Assembly (NCBI GenBank): GCA_015063645.1
Contig: SVTS01000016.1
Location: forward strand, 1 to 41,889
Direction: 5' to 3'
From: Oscillospiraceae bacterium
Lineage (GTDB): Bacteria > Bacillota > Clostridia > Oscillospirales > CAG-272
Length of the DNA stretch: 41,889 nt
A model generated the notes under the pieces. The model made no database searches. It worked only from the letters and a program-made list of their open reading frames with translations, and was not told the DNA's origin. Below are positions 21,431-31,375 of the stretch, piece after piece (position 1 is the stretch's first letter; each line of letters opens with the position of its first letter). The position numbers and the translations under genes are program-made.

Positions 21431-23871
21431 CATTTGCTTTCATCCAGATCCACAATTTCCACATTGCGGAACATGAACGTGTTGGGGGACAGATTCCACT
21501 TTTTGCCGGAGACGGAGGTGAATCCGGAAATGGTGAGTTTCTCGGTGATGTGGTAGGGATAGCCCTGCATCTGCACCTTCAGCTCGTAGTTTTCACTGGT
21601 GTTCTGCGAGGTGATATTGCCGAAGAGGTAAATACCCTTGTAGCTGGCGTTCGCCTTGGAGTCATCGATATGCAGCCCCTCAATGGTGATATTGGCAGGC
21701 ATGTAGCAGGGATAACCGAAATCGTGGAATCCGCTGTAGCTGCCGCCGATCACCGCATAGGTACCGCCGGAGAGGGTATTCCCCTTGTTGGGAACCCATG
21801 TGCAGTTTTTGATCACTACATCGCCCTCCCAGGTGGAGCCGTAGTCGGAGCGGAGGTTGATGAAGGAGTTGCCGTAGAGGGTGGTTCCCTCCACGCGGAG
21901 CGTACCGCAGCCGATGGCATTCAGGCACTGGTGTCCCAGTTTGGAATTCAGGATCGTCACATTGGCAACGCCCTGATGTGCGTCGAAGCGGGAGAATTCG
22001 CATCCGTCCACTACGATGTTCTTGCAGAAGTTGGAGCCCATGATGCCCCAACGGGAGGTATCCAGAATATCGTTGGTCTGCTTGCAGTTTTTGAAGGTCA
22101 GGTTGATCACCTTGGCGGGACCGATATCGTAGGTGCCCATGGATACCTTGGTGCCGGCGGCGCCGATGGTGCTGTAGGTCTTATGACCGGTGAACGTACA
22201 ATTCTGCACGGTGATGTTGGCACAGTTCTGGATCACCAGAATGCCGGAGTACGGCGCACCGTGATCGCCCTCTCCGGTAACGTAATGCACCAGACCGTCC
22301 ACGACGGTATTGGAGCGGGCGATGCGGATGCCGCGGTTGTAATAGTTATAGGCGGATTCCGCCCGGTTGGCGATGGTGGTAAACTCGCCGCCCTTGATGG
22401 TCAGCGTTTCGGTATCCATCGGCGTGACGCTGACAGAGGTGATATTGGTATAATCCCAGATCAGGGGGGCATTCATGTCGATGGAGCCGTCCTTTGACAC
22501 CACAATGATATCCGTCTGGTCGGAGCCGTCATTCTGGTTGGCGCCCTCGCGGATGTAGCGCTTAGTACCCGCCTCGGTCAAAATCACGATGGAATCCTCC
22601 GGCAGGGTGATGCCCAGATTGGTGGCATCCCGCTTTATGGCTTTGAGGTCAGGATTGTTCAGTGCATAGGATTTCTTGGAGGAAGCGACGTTGAAAATAT
22701 GCACACCGCGCTTGTCCACGCCCACCTCGGAGTCATCAATGATGAACTTTGCCCCCGTCCAGTCGGTGTCAGTCTGGATGGTCGCGCCGGAATCGGCGGC
22801 GGAGATGTAATACGTTGCGCCCTTATCCGCCTTAACGGGGATGCCGTTGGCGTTGGCATAGTTGTGGGTGGCGATGATAGCGGCGATATCGTTGGTCTTT
22901 CCGTCACCCTTGGCGCCGAATTCGCTGTAGGAGACACTGGCACCGATATCCGCATCGTATTTATAGGATGCGTCCAGCGCAAATGCACCGCTCTTGCCGT
23001 CGATCTGTTCTCTGAAGAAGAAGCGGATGCCCCGCAGATGACCGTCGGTGAGGTCGGATTTCATCATCAGGTTGCCGTTTTCCACGGATACCTCAAAATG
23101 TTTTGCCTTTTTCAGCCCTTTGCCGGTGAGAATGAGGGAAGGACCGTCCCAGGTATCGGTCTTCGGAACGATTTCCAGCCACACACCGCATGTGGAGTAG
23201 AACATCTCCTGCACGGTCTTAGCGTTATTACGCACATTCAGATCGGTGGAATCCACCACGATCCGGTACTCACTCAGATCCTTGCCCGCAACGGTAAAGG
23301 AGGTGATGTCGTAATTCTGTTTTTCGATCACGCTGTAATCGCCGGGGATCACCACATCGGTGACGGGAGATGCGGTTTCCGGATCGCCGGCATAGCCGAA
23401 GAATTCCGTCAGAAATACCTCCACGGCTTTCATCAGCGCGTCATCGGAGCCGCCGCCGATATAGATGCGCGTACCGGCAGTATAGCAGAAATATCCTCTC
23501 TCACCAACGGAATGAGGATCCATAGTATTGCCCTGCTCTGCGCTGCGGAGGGTATCGCCGATAACGATTTCATAATCGGATACGGGATTCTTCTCCCAGT
23601 CGGTGGTGATGCTGAGCTTGACGCCGCATTTCTGCATGTAGTTGCGCAGCAGCACGGCGGCTTTGGTTTCACTGTCCGGTGCCGTATCGCTGCGGACGAC
23701 GATATATTCGGTAGTGCCGCCGCTGACCAGGGGGATATCCGCCGCAGGCGCGGCAGTCCCGGATTCTTCACCGGTGGAGTCGGCAGGTGTACCGCCGTCA
23801 CATGCGCTCAGCGTAAGCAGAACGAGCAGTACACTCAGAAGGATGAGCCATGTTTTCTTCATTTTCTTCAT
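21430..23871 (-). CDS. Lipoprotein with glycosidase N-domain and beta-helix
   Basis: 813 aa. Signal peptide with lipobox LTLSACDGG (Cys near residue 24) predicts a membrane lipoprotein. Residues 50-320 hold two stretches like the N-terminal domains of GH67-type enzymes (TKAAVLLRNYMQKCGVKL, YEIVIGDT; later NAKTVQEMFYSTCGVWLEIV, SLILTGKG). From about residue 325 (FGAKGDGKTNDIAAIIA) a pectate-lyase-type beta-helix runs to the end with rungs such as ITVQNCTFTG and VVIKNCTWVP. The helix domain is closely related, rung by rung, to the next gene upstream. It probably degrades or binds polysaccharide at the cell surface. AGGAG precedes the ATG. Confidence 0.85.
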   Translation of the reverse strand: MKKMKKTWLILLSVLLVLLTLSACDGGTPADSTGEESGTAAPAADIPLVSGGTTEYIVVRSDTAPDSETKAAVLLRNYMQKCGVKLSITTDWEKNPVSDYEIVIGDTLRSAEQGNTMDPHSVGERGYFCYTAGTRIYIGGGSDDALMKAVEVFLTEFFGYAGDPETASPVTDVVIPGDYSVIEKQNYDITSFTVAGKDLSEYRIVVDSTDLNVRNNAKTVQEMFYSTCGVWLEIVPKTDTWDGPSLILTGKGLKKAKHFEVSVENGNLMMKSDLTDGHLRGIRFFFREQIDGKSGAFALDASYKYDADIGASVSYSEFGAKGDGKTNDIAAIIATHNYANANGIPVKADKGATYYISAADSGATIQTDTDWTGAKFIIDDSEVGVDKRGVHIFNVASSKKSYALNNPDLKAIKRDATNLGITLPEDSIVILTEAGTKRYIREGANQNDGSDQTDIIVVSKDGSIDMNAPLIWDYTNITSVSVTPMDTETLTIKGGEFTTIANRAESAYNYYNRGIRIARSNTVVDGLVHYVTGEGDHGAPYSGILVIQNCANITVQNCTFTGHKTYSTIGAAGTKVSMGTYDIGPAKVINLTFKNCKQTNDILDTSRWGIMGSNFCKNIVVDGCEFSRFDAHQGVANVTILNSKLGHQCLNAIGCGTLRVEGTTLYGNSFINLRSDYGSTWEGDVVIKNCTWVPNKGNTLSGGTYAVIGGSYSGFHDFGYPCYMPANITIEGLHIDDSKANASYKGIYLFGNITSQNTSENYELKVQMQGYPYHITEKLTISGFTSVSGKKWNLSPNTFMFRNVEIVDLDESK

Positions 23872-23900
23872 AATAGTCTCCTGTATGGATGAAATCGCCT

Positions 23901-25403
23901 TCAGCAGTCGCCGTCCACGATTTCGGTATTACGGTACATAAACGGATTCAGGCTGATTTTCCACTTGTTTCCGCTGAAGGACGTGTAGCCGGAGACAGAC
24001 AGCTTCTTTGTGACCTCGTAGGGATAGCCCTCCGCTTTCACCTTTGCTTCGTATGCCTCATCCGTCCATTCGCTTACAATATTATTGAACAGATAGATAC
24101 CGCTTCCGTCCGGACTCATCCTGGAATCGTCCACGTGGAGATTCTCAATGGTGATCGTATGCGGCATATAGCATTTGTAGCCGAAATCGTGGAACGTATT
24201 GCAGCTGCCGCCGATCATGGCTGCCCAGGCAAAATGCTTACCCTGGCGCGGGATCCATGTGCAGTTGCGGATGATCACATCGCCCTCCCAGGTGGAGCCG
24301 TAATCGGCACGGAGGTTGACCATGGTAATGCCGTAAAGGGTACTGTTCTCCACACGGACGGTCCCGAAACCGATGGCGTTCAGGCACTGATGCCCCAGGG
24401 TGGAATTCAGCACCGTCACATTCGCTACACCCTGATGCGCGTCAAAGCGGGAGAATGAACAGCCGTCCAGCGTGATATTCTTGCAGAAATTGGAGCCCAT
24501 GACACCCCAGTAGCGGGTATCCAGAATGTCGACGGTCTGGGTGCAGTTTTCAAAGGTCAGATTCGCCGTGCGGGCAGGGGTGATATCGTATGTACCCTGC
24601 GTGCGGTCCACGCCCTTGGCGTTTACATACCGGAAGGTGATATGAGGCGTGAACGTACAGTTCTTCACCAGAATATCCGCGCAGTTGCGGATGGTCAGAA
24701 TGCCGCCGTAGGGGGCGCCATTCACGGGATGCTCGTTTGTCACATAGTGGGTCAGTCCGTCAATAACCACATTGGAACGCATGAGGCAGATGCCGCGCTG
24801 ATAATAGTTGGGCTTCAGAATATCCGGATGCGTCACCGTGGTGAAGGTACCGCCTTTGACGGTCACGGTTTCGGGATCCATCGGAATCACCTGCGCGCCC
24901 GTCACCTGCTCATAATCCCAGGTAATCGGCGTGGCGGCATCCACCGTTCCGTCCTTGCGCACCACGATGATCTCCTGCTGATCGGATCCCATATTGGCGT
25001 TGGGACCGAAGCGGATGTAACGTTTGGTGTTCGCATCCGTCAGCACCACCACGGAATCCTCCGGCAAACGCACGCCCAGATGGGGCTGTGCTTTTTTCAG
25101 CGATGTCAGCCCCTCCAGCATATAGGGAGCCTTATCTGCAATGATGGTAAAGATCGACACGCCGCGCTCGTGCAGCGGAACTTCGGTGTCGTCCAGGATA
25201 AAGGATGCTCCCGTCCAGTCTGTATCTGTCTTGATTACGGCACCCTTTGCGGCATTGCCGATATAATAGGTCGCCCCCGCATGGGCGATGACGGGCAGCT
25301 TATGTGCATTCGCATAGTCATGTGCGGCGATAATGGCGGCGATATCGTTGGTCTTGCCGTCACCTTTTGCGCCGAACAGTTCATAGGTAATATAAGCCTG
25401 CAT
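23901..25403 (-). CDS. Beta-helix protein, cytoplasmic paralogue
   Basis: 500 aa, no signal peptide. It starts YELFGAKGDGKTNDIAAIIA and follows the helix domain of the 813-aa lipoprotein along its whole length, with long near-identical stretches (GVMGSNFCKNITLDGC, SRFDAHQGVANVTVLNS, LGHQCLNAIGFGT, DYGSTWEGDVIIRNCTW). It is first in a two-gene operon; only 29 nt separate it from the lipoprotein gene. AGGAG precedes the ATG. A cytoplasmic/surface pair suggests the same glycan is handled outside and, after import, inside. The exact reaction is not known. Confidence 0.85.
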   Translation of the reverse strand: MQAYITYELFGAKGDGKTNDIAAIIAAHDYANAHKLPVIAHAGATYYIGNAAKGAVIKTDTDWTGASFILDDTEVPLHERGVSIFTIIADKAPYMLEGLTSLKKAQPHLGVRLPEDSVVVLTDANTKRYIRFGPNANMGSDQQEIIVVRKDGTVDAATPITWDYEQVTGAQVIPMDPETVTVKGGTFTTVTHPDILKPNYYQRGICLMRSNVVIDGLTHYVTNEHPVNGAPYGGILTIRNCADILVKNCTFTPHITFRYVNAKGVDRTQGTYDITPARTANLTFENCTQTVDILDTRYWGVMGSNFCKNITLDGCSFSRFDAHQGVANVTVLNSTLGHQCLNAIGFGTVRVENSTLYGITMVNLRADYGSTWEGDVIIRNCTWIPRQGKHFAWAAMIGGSCNTFHDFGYKCYMPHTITIENLHVDDSRMSPDGSGIYLFNNIVSEWTDEAYEAKVKAEGYPYEVTKKLSVSGYTSFSGNKWKISLNPFMYRNTEIVDGDC

Positions 25404-25457
25404 GAGAATTCTCCTGTTTTGTCAGTTTTTTCTGTAAAGAAACAGTAATACAGTTTA

Positions 25458-25486
25458 ATTATAGCACCGCCGGGTGCGTTTGTCAA
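25458..25486 (-). promoter_or_regulatory. Consensus promoter of the beta-helix pair
   Basis: Minus strand TTGACA, 17-nt spacer, TATAAT. Confidence 0.85.
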
Positions 25487-25559
25487 CGAAAGAATCCCCC
25501 TTTTTCCCGCTCAATCGGCACCGCGGGCAAAACTTCACAAAAAAACCCCCGCATCCCCC

Positions 25560-25588
25560 TTGATTTTCCCGAAAGTTTCCGTTATAAT
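25560..25588 (+). promoter_or_regulatory. Promoter of the M23-like gene
   Basis: TTGATT, 17-nt spacer, TATAAT, divergent from the beta-helix promoter. Confidence 0.75.
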
Positions 25589-25639
25589 ATATGTATCATG
25601 GAATTCGTATCGGTATAACCGCAGAAAGGAACTCGGCGC

Positions 25640-27265
25640 ATGAAAAACAAAATCATAATGCTCGTGCTCGCCGTGGCGATTTTCATTCCGTCAATCGTCG
25701 CCATCATCTCCTATAACAACACCAACGCCGCGCCCGTCTCGGAAAAGAACGTCCGGACGCTGACTGTGGCGGATCTCGCAGGAAACACCTTCTCCTTCGA
25801 TAAGGACGAGAAGGATCAGAGCGATATGATCGATTTCTTCTTCTCGATGAACAGTGCTTCCTCCAAGGTAGCTTCCCTGCCCGAGCCTCTGATCGGCACC
25901 GCATTCTTCAAGGTCACTATGTCCTCCTCCCAGAAGAATGCCGATTATCAGTATTATTTCTCCACGGATGCCTCCCAGGCATACTTCATTGATCCGGCGG
26001 GACAGGCTTATGCCATCCCCGAGGATTACGCCGCCAGCTTCATTGAGAGCCGCTACGCGGTCAGCCTCTATGTAAACGCGGTCGTTCCGACGCTTGCCGT
26101 ATCCTCCTCCGCCGTTCTGCCGAGCAGTGCCGCATGGATGTACAAGAATTCTGCCGGTGTATATGTGGAATGTGATACGCAGACCGCCGCCAACGCCCAG
26201 AAGGTTTCTCTGGAAGGCGGACTGGAGCTGCTCTTCTCCCTGAATCCGGATCATTTCAACGTAAAGCTCACCGATACCGCAAACGGCAAGGTGGTCTTCA
26301 ACGATCAGTATGACAAGATCTCCTCCCTCTCCATCGACAAATCCGTTGTCCTCAGCGTGGAAATCGATGCCAAGTGGTATGAGGATGCCGCCCGGGACTA
26401 TTTCGGCGAGATGCATTACGCATTTACCGCCGACATCGCTGCTCCGGCTGAATTCTTCCTGGCACACAGCACCCGCGAGAACGGCCAGTTCACCTCCATC
26501 TCCGCACTCAACATTGCCGATCTCACAAAGATCCAGTTCACCTCCACGCCGGATATCGGCTACACGCCCACCTTCTTCCGTGACGGTGATTATGCCGTGG
26601 CTCTTCTGCCCATCTCCTGCGATGTTCCCGCCGGCACCTACACGCTGTCCCTCAAGTACGGCGGTGTAAGTGAGGATATCACGCTGGAAGTCAAGCAGCG
26701 CAACGTCCGTTACTTCAACTACTCCATCAGCGCAGCAATCCTGAACGCCACCCGCACCGATGCCACCATCAAGGCATTCAATGATGCGATGGCAGATCTG
26801 AACAAGAGCGGCTCGGAGAAGAAGTACTGGGAAGGTCTGTTTGCTGAACCCGTCGTCAAGGCAAGCTCTTATGACGGCGTCATCACCACCGGTTTCGGTC
26901 ATCTGCGCAAGATCAACGGCACGGATATCAGCTACACCCACGAAGGTGTTGACTACATCCGCTCCAAGGGTTCTGAAGTATTTGCCGGCAATAACGGCGT
27001 AGTCGTCTTCGCCGGATACACCGAGCTGGGCGGCAATACCGTTGTCATCGAGCACGGCTACGGTCTGAAGACCTGGTACAGCCACCTGAGCGAGCTGAAG
27101 GTCGCCGTAGGCAATGAAGTCAAGAAAGGCGACGCCATCGGTCTCGTCGGTGCTACCGGCTTCACCAACCAGAACGGCGTACATGCAGGTATGACCATCT
27201 TCGGTGTCCCCGTCAGCCCGTACTCCGCATGGTATGACGAAGAAATCAAAATCGTAAAGAAATAA
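25640..27265 (+). CDS. M23 (LytM) peptidase-like cell-wall protein, probably inactive
   Basis: 541 aa with an N-terminal membrane anchor or signal (IIMLVLAVAIFIPSIVAIIS), a long extracytoplasmic beta-rich region of about 350 residues, and an M23 domain from about residue 415. M23 positions visible: H434 and D438 (HEGVD), H482 (TWYSHLS), and QNGVHAGM where the family has GPHLHF. The last metal-ligand His is thus Gly517, so zinc binding should be lost and the protein may act as an amidase activator or structural factor, as other degenerate LytM proteins do. GAAAGGAA precedes the ATG. A hairpin after the stop ends the unit. Confidence 0.85.
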   Translation: MKNKIIMLVLAVAIFIPSIVAIISYNNTNAAPVSEKNVRTLTVADLAGNTFSFDKDEKDQSDMIDFFFSMNSASSKVASLPEPLIGTAFFKVTMSSSQKNADYQYYFSTDASQAYFIDPAGQAYAIPEDYAASFIESRYAVSLYVNAVVPTLAVSSSAVLPSSAAWMYKNSAGVYVECDTQTAANAQKVSLEGGLELLFSLNPDHFNVKLTDTANGKVVFNDQYDKISSLSIDKSVVLSVEIDAKWYEDAARDYFGEMHYAFTADIAAPAEFFLAHSTRENGQFTSISALNIADLTKIQFTSTPDIGYTPTFFRDGDYAVALLPISCDVPAGTYTLSLKYGGVSEDITLEVKQRNVRYFNYSISAAILNATRTDATIKAFNDAMADLNKSGSEKKYWEGLFAEPVVKASSYDGVITTGFGHLRKINGTDISYTHEGVDYIRSKGSEVFAGNNGVVVFAGYTELGGNTVVIEHGYGLKTWYSHLSELKVAVGNEVKKGDAIGLVGATGFTNQNGVHAGMTIFGVPVSPYSAWYDEEIKIVKK

Positions 27266-27270
27266 CAAAC

Positions 27271-27297
27271 AACGTCCGCCCCCCGTGGGCGGACGTT
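27271..27297 (+). terminator. Hairpin after the M23-like gene
   Basis: 11-bp stem AACGTCCGCCC / GGGCGGACGTT with loop CCCGT. The T tract is poor, so it may be a weak terminator before araB. Confidence 0.6.
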
Positions 27298-27321
27298 CTG
27301 GTAATTACGCGAGGTTATGAT

Positions 27322-28983
27322 ATGAAAAACTATTCTATTGGTATTGACTTCGGTACGCTTTCCGGGCGTGCCGTGCTCGTCCGCCACGCGGACGGAGCAG
27401 AACTCGCCTCCGCTGTTATGGATTATCCCCATGGGGTAATGGACCGCCGGCTCTGGGACGGAACACCCCTCCCGCCGGATTTTGCACTGCAGCACCCGCA
27501 GGATTATCTGGATGTTCTTGCCGATGTGGTGCCCCGTGTTCTTGCGGAAGCGGGCATCTCCGCCGAGGAGATCGCCGGTGTCTGCGTGGATTTCACCTCC
27601 TGCACCGTAATCCCCGCGCTTGCGGACGGAACGCCCCTCTGCTTCCTTGATACATTCGCCCACAATCCCCACGCCTATGTAAAGCTGTGGAAGCATCACG
27701 CCGCACAGCCCCAGGCGGACCGCATCAATGCCATCGCCGCACAGCGGGGTGAATCATGGCAGAAGCGGCTCGGCGGTAAAATCTCCCCCGAATTCATGCT
27801 GCCGAAGGTGATGGAGATTCTGGAATGCGCGCCTGAAGTATATGAAGCCGCCGAGCTCTTTATCGACGCCGGCGACTGGATCAATCTGCTTCTCACCGGT
27901 GAGGATCACCGTTCCGCCTGCGCCGCAGGCTACAAGGGACTCTGGCATCACGAAGAGGGATACCCCGTGGATTTCATCAAATCCCTGGATCCGCGGCTGG
28001 CGGATCTGATCGGGAAGAAGATTCCGGATTCCGTTGTATCCGTGGGTTCGTGCGTCGGCAGAATCACCGAAGCGGGCGCGAAGCTCTGCTCCCTTATCCC
28101 CGGCACAGCCGTGGGCGCGTCCATCATCGACGCACATGCCGCGCTCCCGTCCGTGGGCATCACCGATCCGGGCAAGCTGCTGCTGATCGTGGGTACCTCC
28201 GGCGTGCATATCGTCCTGGGCGATGAGGAACACGACGTACCCGGCATGTGCGGCGTCGTCCGCGACGGCGTGATCCCCGGCTATCTCGCCTATGAAGCGG
28301 GACAGGCGGCACTGGGCGATCATTTTGACTGGTTCGTGAAGAACTGCGTTCCCGCCCACTACACCGCCGAAGCGGAAAAGGCGGGGATGAATATCCATAA
28401 ATACCTCAGGGAGAAAGCGAAAAAACTCGCCATCGGCGAAAGCGGTCTGATCGCGCTGGACTGGTGGAACGGCAACCGCAGTGTGCTGATGAACACCGCG
28501 CTCACCGGCATGATGGTGGGCATGACGCTGACGACCACCCCCGAGGAGATCTACCGCGCACTGCTGGAAGCAACCGCATTCGGCACGCGGATGATCCTCG
28601 ACAATTTCACAGAGAACGGCGTGCCCGTGCATGAGATCATCGCCGCAGGCGGCATCGCCGTAAAGGATGAGCTGATGATGCAGATCTACGCCGACGTCAC
28701 CGGCAGGGAAATCCGCATCGCCGCCTCCACGCAGGCAGGCGCGCTGGGCAGCGCCATTCTCGGTGCCGCCGCCGCAGGCGCATTCCCATCCGTGAAAGAG
28801 GCTGCCGCCGCTATGAGCCGGGTGAAGGAGCAGAAATACATCCCCGATGCCGCGGCGCACGCGCAGTATGAAAAGCTGTACGCCGAATATGTATGTCTGC
28901 ACGATTATTTCGGACGCGGCGCGAATGACGTAATGAAACGCCTGAAGGATATCCGCCGCGAAGCCGCGGAACACAGGAAATAA
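27322..28983 (+). CDS. araB: L-ribulokinase
   Basis: 553 aa FGGY-family kinase. The ribulokinase signatures are clear: IGIDFGTLSGRAVLV, YPHGVMDRRLW, VDFTSCTVIPALADGTPLC, NPHAYVKLWKHHAAQPQADR, KISPEFMLPKVMEI, SACAAGYKGLW, AAGGIAVKDELMMQIYADV. These match AraB better than rhamnulokinase or xylulokinase. It phosphorylates L-ribulose to L-ribulose 5-phosphate in arabinose breakdown. GAGG lies upstream of the ATG. The GH106-like gene starts 10 nt after its stop, so the two form an operon. A class II aldolase-type gene, the family of AraD, converges just beyond it. No araA is in the window. Confidence 0.93.
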   Translation: MKNYSIGIDFGTLSGRAVLVRHADGAELASAVMDYPHGVMDRRLWDGTPLPPDFALQHPQDYLDVLADVVPRVLAEAGISAEEIAGVCVDFTSCTVIPALADGTPLCFLDTFAHNPHAYVKLWKHHAAQPQADRINAIAAQRGESWQKRLGGKISPEFMLPKVMEILECAPEVYEAAELFIDAGDWINLLLTGEDHRSACAAGYKGLWHHEEGYPVDFIKSLDPRLADLIGKKIPDSVVSVGSCVGRITEAGAKLCSLIPGTAVGASIIDAHAALPSVGITDPGKLLLIVGTSGVHIVLGDEEHDVPGMCGVVRDGVIPGYLAYEAGQAALGDHFDWFVKNCVPAHYTAEAEKAGMNIHKYLREKAKKLAIGESGLIALDWWNGNRSVLMNTALTGMMVGMTLTTTPEEIYRALLEATAFGTRMILDNFTENGVPVHEIIAAGGIAVKDELMMQIYADVTGREIRIAASTQAGALGSAILGAAAAGAFPSVKEAAAAMSRVKEQKYIPDAAAHAQYEKLYAEYVCLHDYFGRGANDVMKRLKDIRREAAEHRK

Positions 28984-28993
28984 GGAGAACACC

Positions 28994-31369
28994 ATGGATT
29001 TCAGAAACATTCCCGTAACCGCCCATCCGGCGTACGCATGGGTATGGAATACCGATATCACCCGCGAGGGCATCCGCGCTCAGCTGGACGATATGTACGA
29101 TCGTGGCATCCGCGCCGTGTATGTGCTGGGTGAAGCGAACAATTTCCGTCCCGAACGGTGCCGCACCCGGCTCTCCCCCGATTATCTGACGGACGAATAT
29201 GTGGAGCTGGTACATTACGCCTATACATATGCAAAAGAAAAGGGCATGCACACCTGGCTCTATAACGAAGGCGGATTCCCCTCCGGCATGGCAAGCGGCA
29301 GAATCCGCGCGGCGCATCCGGAACTGGCAATCAAAGCGGTAACGGGACGAAATGCCGCGCTGTCCGCCGGGACGGCATATGTTCCTGCCGGGGATATACT
29401 CGCCGCATTCGTGAACGGTGAGCGCATCCGGAAAGGCGATTCATTTGGAAATGATGTAACAGTACGGGAATACATCGCCGTGTCCGGCGGGGATCGGAAT
29501 GAGATCCGCACGGACAACGCCGACCGTCGCAACGTGGAGGAATTTCTCCGTCTGACCCACGAAGCATATCTCCGCCGCTTCGGCGATGCCATGGGCACGG
29601 ATGTCACACTGATGTTTGACGATGAGGCATACATGGGTACGTGGACAGCGGATATGGAGAAGATTTTCTATACCCGTTACGGATATGATCTGTGCGATTA
29701 CCTGCCGGTGATTGCCAAAGACCGCACGCCCTCCACGGAAAACGAATACCGCGCCCACAGCGATTACATCATGCTCTGCGGAGAACTGGTGCGTGCAAAT
29801 TATTTCATTCCCATGCGGGACTGGCTCCGCACCCACGGCATGCGTTCCACAGGACATCTGGACCGGGACAACGACACCATGGGATGCGTCGCCGTCCGCT
29901 ACGGCAACACGATGGAGACGCTGCGCGCCTTTGACGTGCCCGGCATCGACGTGATCTGGAGCCAGATCACCTATCCTGCGGCAGGAAAATCCTGCTCCGA
30001 GGGCAGTGAATTCTTCCCCCGCACCGCATCCTCCGCCGCCAGACAGTTGGGACACAACACCGCCATGAGCGAAAGTTTTGCCGTATTCGGTGCCCATGTG
30101 ACCCCCGAGGAGATGCGCTACGCGATCAACTATCAGGCGGTGCGCGGCATCAGCCTGTTCAATCCCATGGTGGTTTCCTATGACCGGAAGAGTGCCATGT
30201 GCCACCAGTACCGTCCCAATTTTATCGGAGAAAATCCGGGCATGGACTGCCTGTCCCAGATAAACACCTACACCGCCCGGCTCTCCCACATTCTGCAGAA
30301 CTGCCGTGCCGAAGTACATACGGCACTGTACTGTCCCTACCGCACTGTCAGCGCAGGCGGCGATATGATGAAGAAGGCCGCCGAGGCGTATGATGCGCTG
30401 GGCTGGGATCTGGAAAAAGCGGGCGTGGATTTCGACATTATTGATGAAGATTTCGTCGCCGGGGCGCGTCTTGCAAACGGCACGCTGATCGGCGAGCACG
30501 TCCGGTACGAAAACGTATTTATTCCCGACGTTCTAACGTTTGAGAAACCGGAGATTCTGGCGGTTCTCGCCGGAACAAAGGCGGAGATTGTCCCCGTGAT
30601 CACCCGGGTGAATCCGAAGCTGATCGCGCGGAAGCTGTTTGTCAGCCCCCACGAGGAAGCATATTTCATCGTGAACACCGACGGAGTCACCGTCAGCGAA
30701 ACGGTAACGCTTCCCACCGGGCGCGCACCGAGAGAACTGGATCTGCAGACCGGTGAGGAATGGGCGATGGAATGGGAGCTGGCGGACGGATGCATCCGTG
30801 TGCCGGTCACGCTTCACCGTGGCGAGGGAATCATGATCCTCTGCGGCGACGCACGAATCATGCCGCGTCCCCGCCCGAAATACAGAAAAATCGCCGAACT
30901 GACGGAGTTTGAGGGATGGATCAGCCGGGAATACACCCTGCTGCCCACCGACAATCCGGCAAACGGCGTAGTGAACACGTTCTTTGCCCGCGGAGAGCGT
31001 CCCGCGCAGGCGGAATGGGAGCCCGCATTCTCCGGTGAAGTGACATACGAAACAGTGCTGCCCGATGTGCCCGCAGGAGAACTGATGCTGGATCTGGGGG
31101 ATGTGCGCCACTTCGCCAAGATATACCGGAACGGCGAGAAGATCGCTGAAGCGACGATGCCGCCGTACCGCGTGCTCCTGCCTCACGCTGCCGCCGGTGA
31201 TTCCCTGACTGTCGTGATCGCCAACACCATCGCCAATGTGACCCGCGACGCGGAATTTTTTGATCTGCAGGCACCGTGTGATGTGGGACCCTATCATATA
31301 AGGATGAAAGAAGCGGAAAAATCCGCCCCGGCAGGCGGCTGGAGCGGGATTGTGGAGATATACGCCTGA
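28994..31369 (+). CDS. GH106-like glycoside hydrolase, shorter form
   Basis: 791 aa, AAGGAG before the ATG and only 10 nt after araB. The N-terminus resembles the large GH106-like protein (AYAWVWNTDITREGIRAQLD, MYDRGIRAVYVLGE, MHTWLYNEGGFPSGMASG). Further signs are DVTLMFDDEAYMGTW, MRSTGHLDRDNDTMG and ISLFNPMVVSYD. The C-terminal part is a beta-sandwich (WEPAFSGEVTYETVLPDV). No signal peptide. It probably removes a terminal sugar from imported oligosaccharides; pairing with araB hints at arabinose-containing rhamnogalacturonan side chains, an inference from position only. Confidence 0.8.
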   Translation: MDFRNIPVTAHPAYAWVWNTDITREGIRAQLDDMYDRGIRAVYVLGEANNFRPERCRTRLSPDYLTDEYVELVHYAYTYAKEKGMHTWLYNEGGFPSGMASGRIRAAHPELAIKAVTGRNAALSAGTAYVPAGDILAAFVNGERIRKGDSFGNDVTVREYIAVSGGDRNEIRTDNADRRNVEEFLRLTHEAYLRRFGDAMGTDVTLMFDDEAYMGTWTADMEKIFYTRYGYDLCDYLPVIAKDRTPSTENEYRAHSDYIMLCGELVRANYFIPMRDWLRTHGMRSTGHLDRDNDTMGCVAVRYGNTMETLRAFDVPGIDVIWSQITYPAAGKSCSEGSEFFPRTASSAARQLGHNTAMSESFAVFGAHVTPEEMRYAINYQAVRGISLFNPMVVSYDRKSAMCHQYRPNFIGENPGMDCLSQINTYTARLSHILQNCRAEVHTALYCPYRTVSAGGDMMKKAAEAYDALGWDLEKAGVDFDIIDEDFVAGARLANGTLIGEHVRYENVFIPDVLTFEKPEILAVLAGTKAEIVPVITRVNPKLIARKLFVSPHEEAYFIVNTDGVTVSETVTLPTGRAPRELDLQTGEEWAMEWELADGCIRVPVTLHRGEGIMILCGDARIMPRPRPKYRKIAELTEFEGWISREYTLLPTDNPANGVVNTFFARGERPAQAEWEPAFSGEVTYETVLPDVPAGELMLDLGDVRHFAKIYRNGEKIAEATMPPYRVLLPHAAAGDSLTVVIANTIANVTRDAEFFDLQAPCDVGPYHIRMKEAEKSAPAGGWSGIVEIYA

Positions 31370-31375
31370 AACACC

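Noticed and set aside
25691-27268. 525-aa minus-strand ORF
   Set aside because: Antisense shadow of the M23-like gene, which has a ribosome site, signal segment and domain motifs.
27322-28983. Rhamnulokinase identity
   Set aside because: The motifs HGVMD, DFTSCT and NPHAYVKLWKHHAAQ are those of L-ribulokinase.
27754-29073. 439-aa minus-strand ORF
   Set aside because: Antisense shadow of araB.
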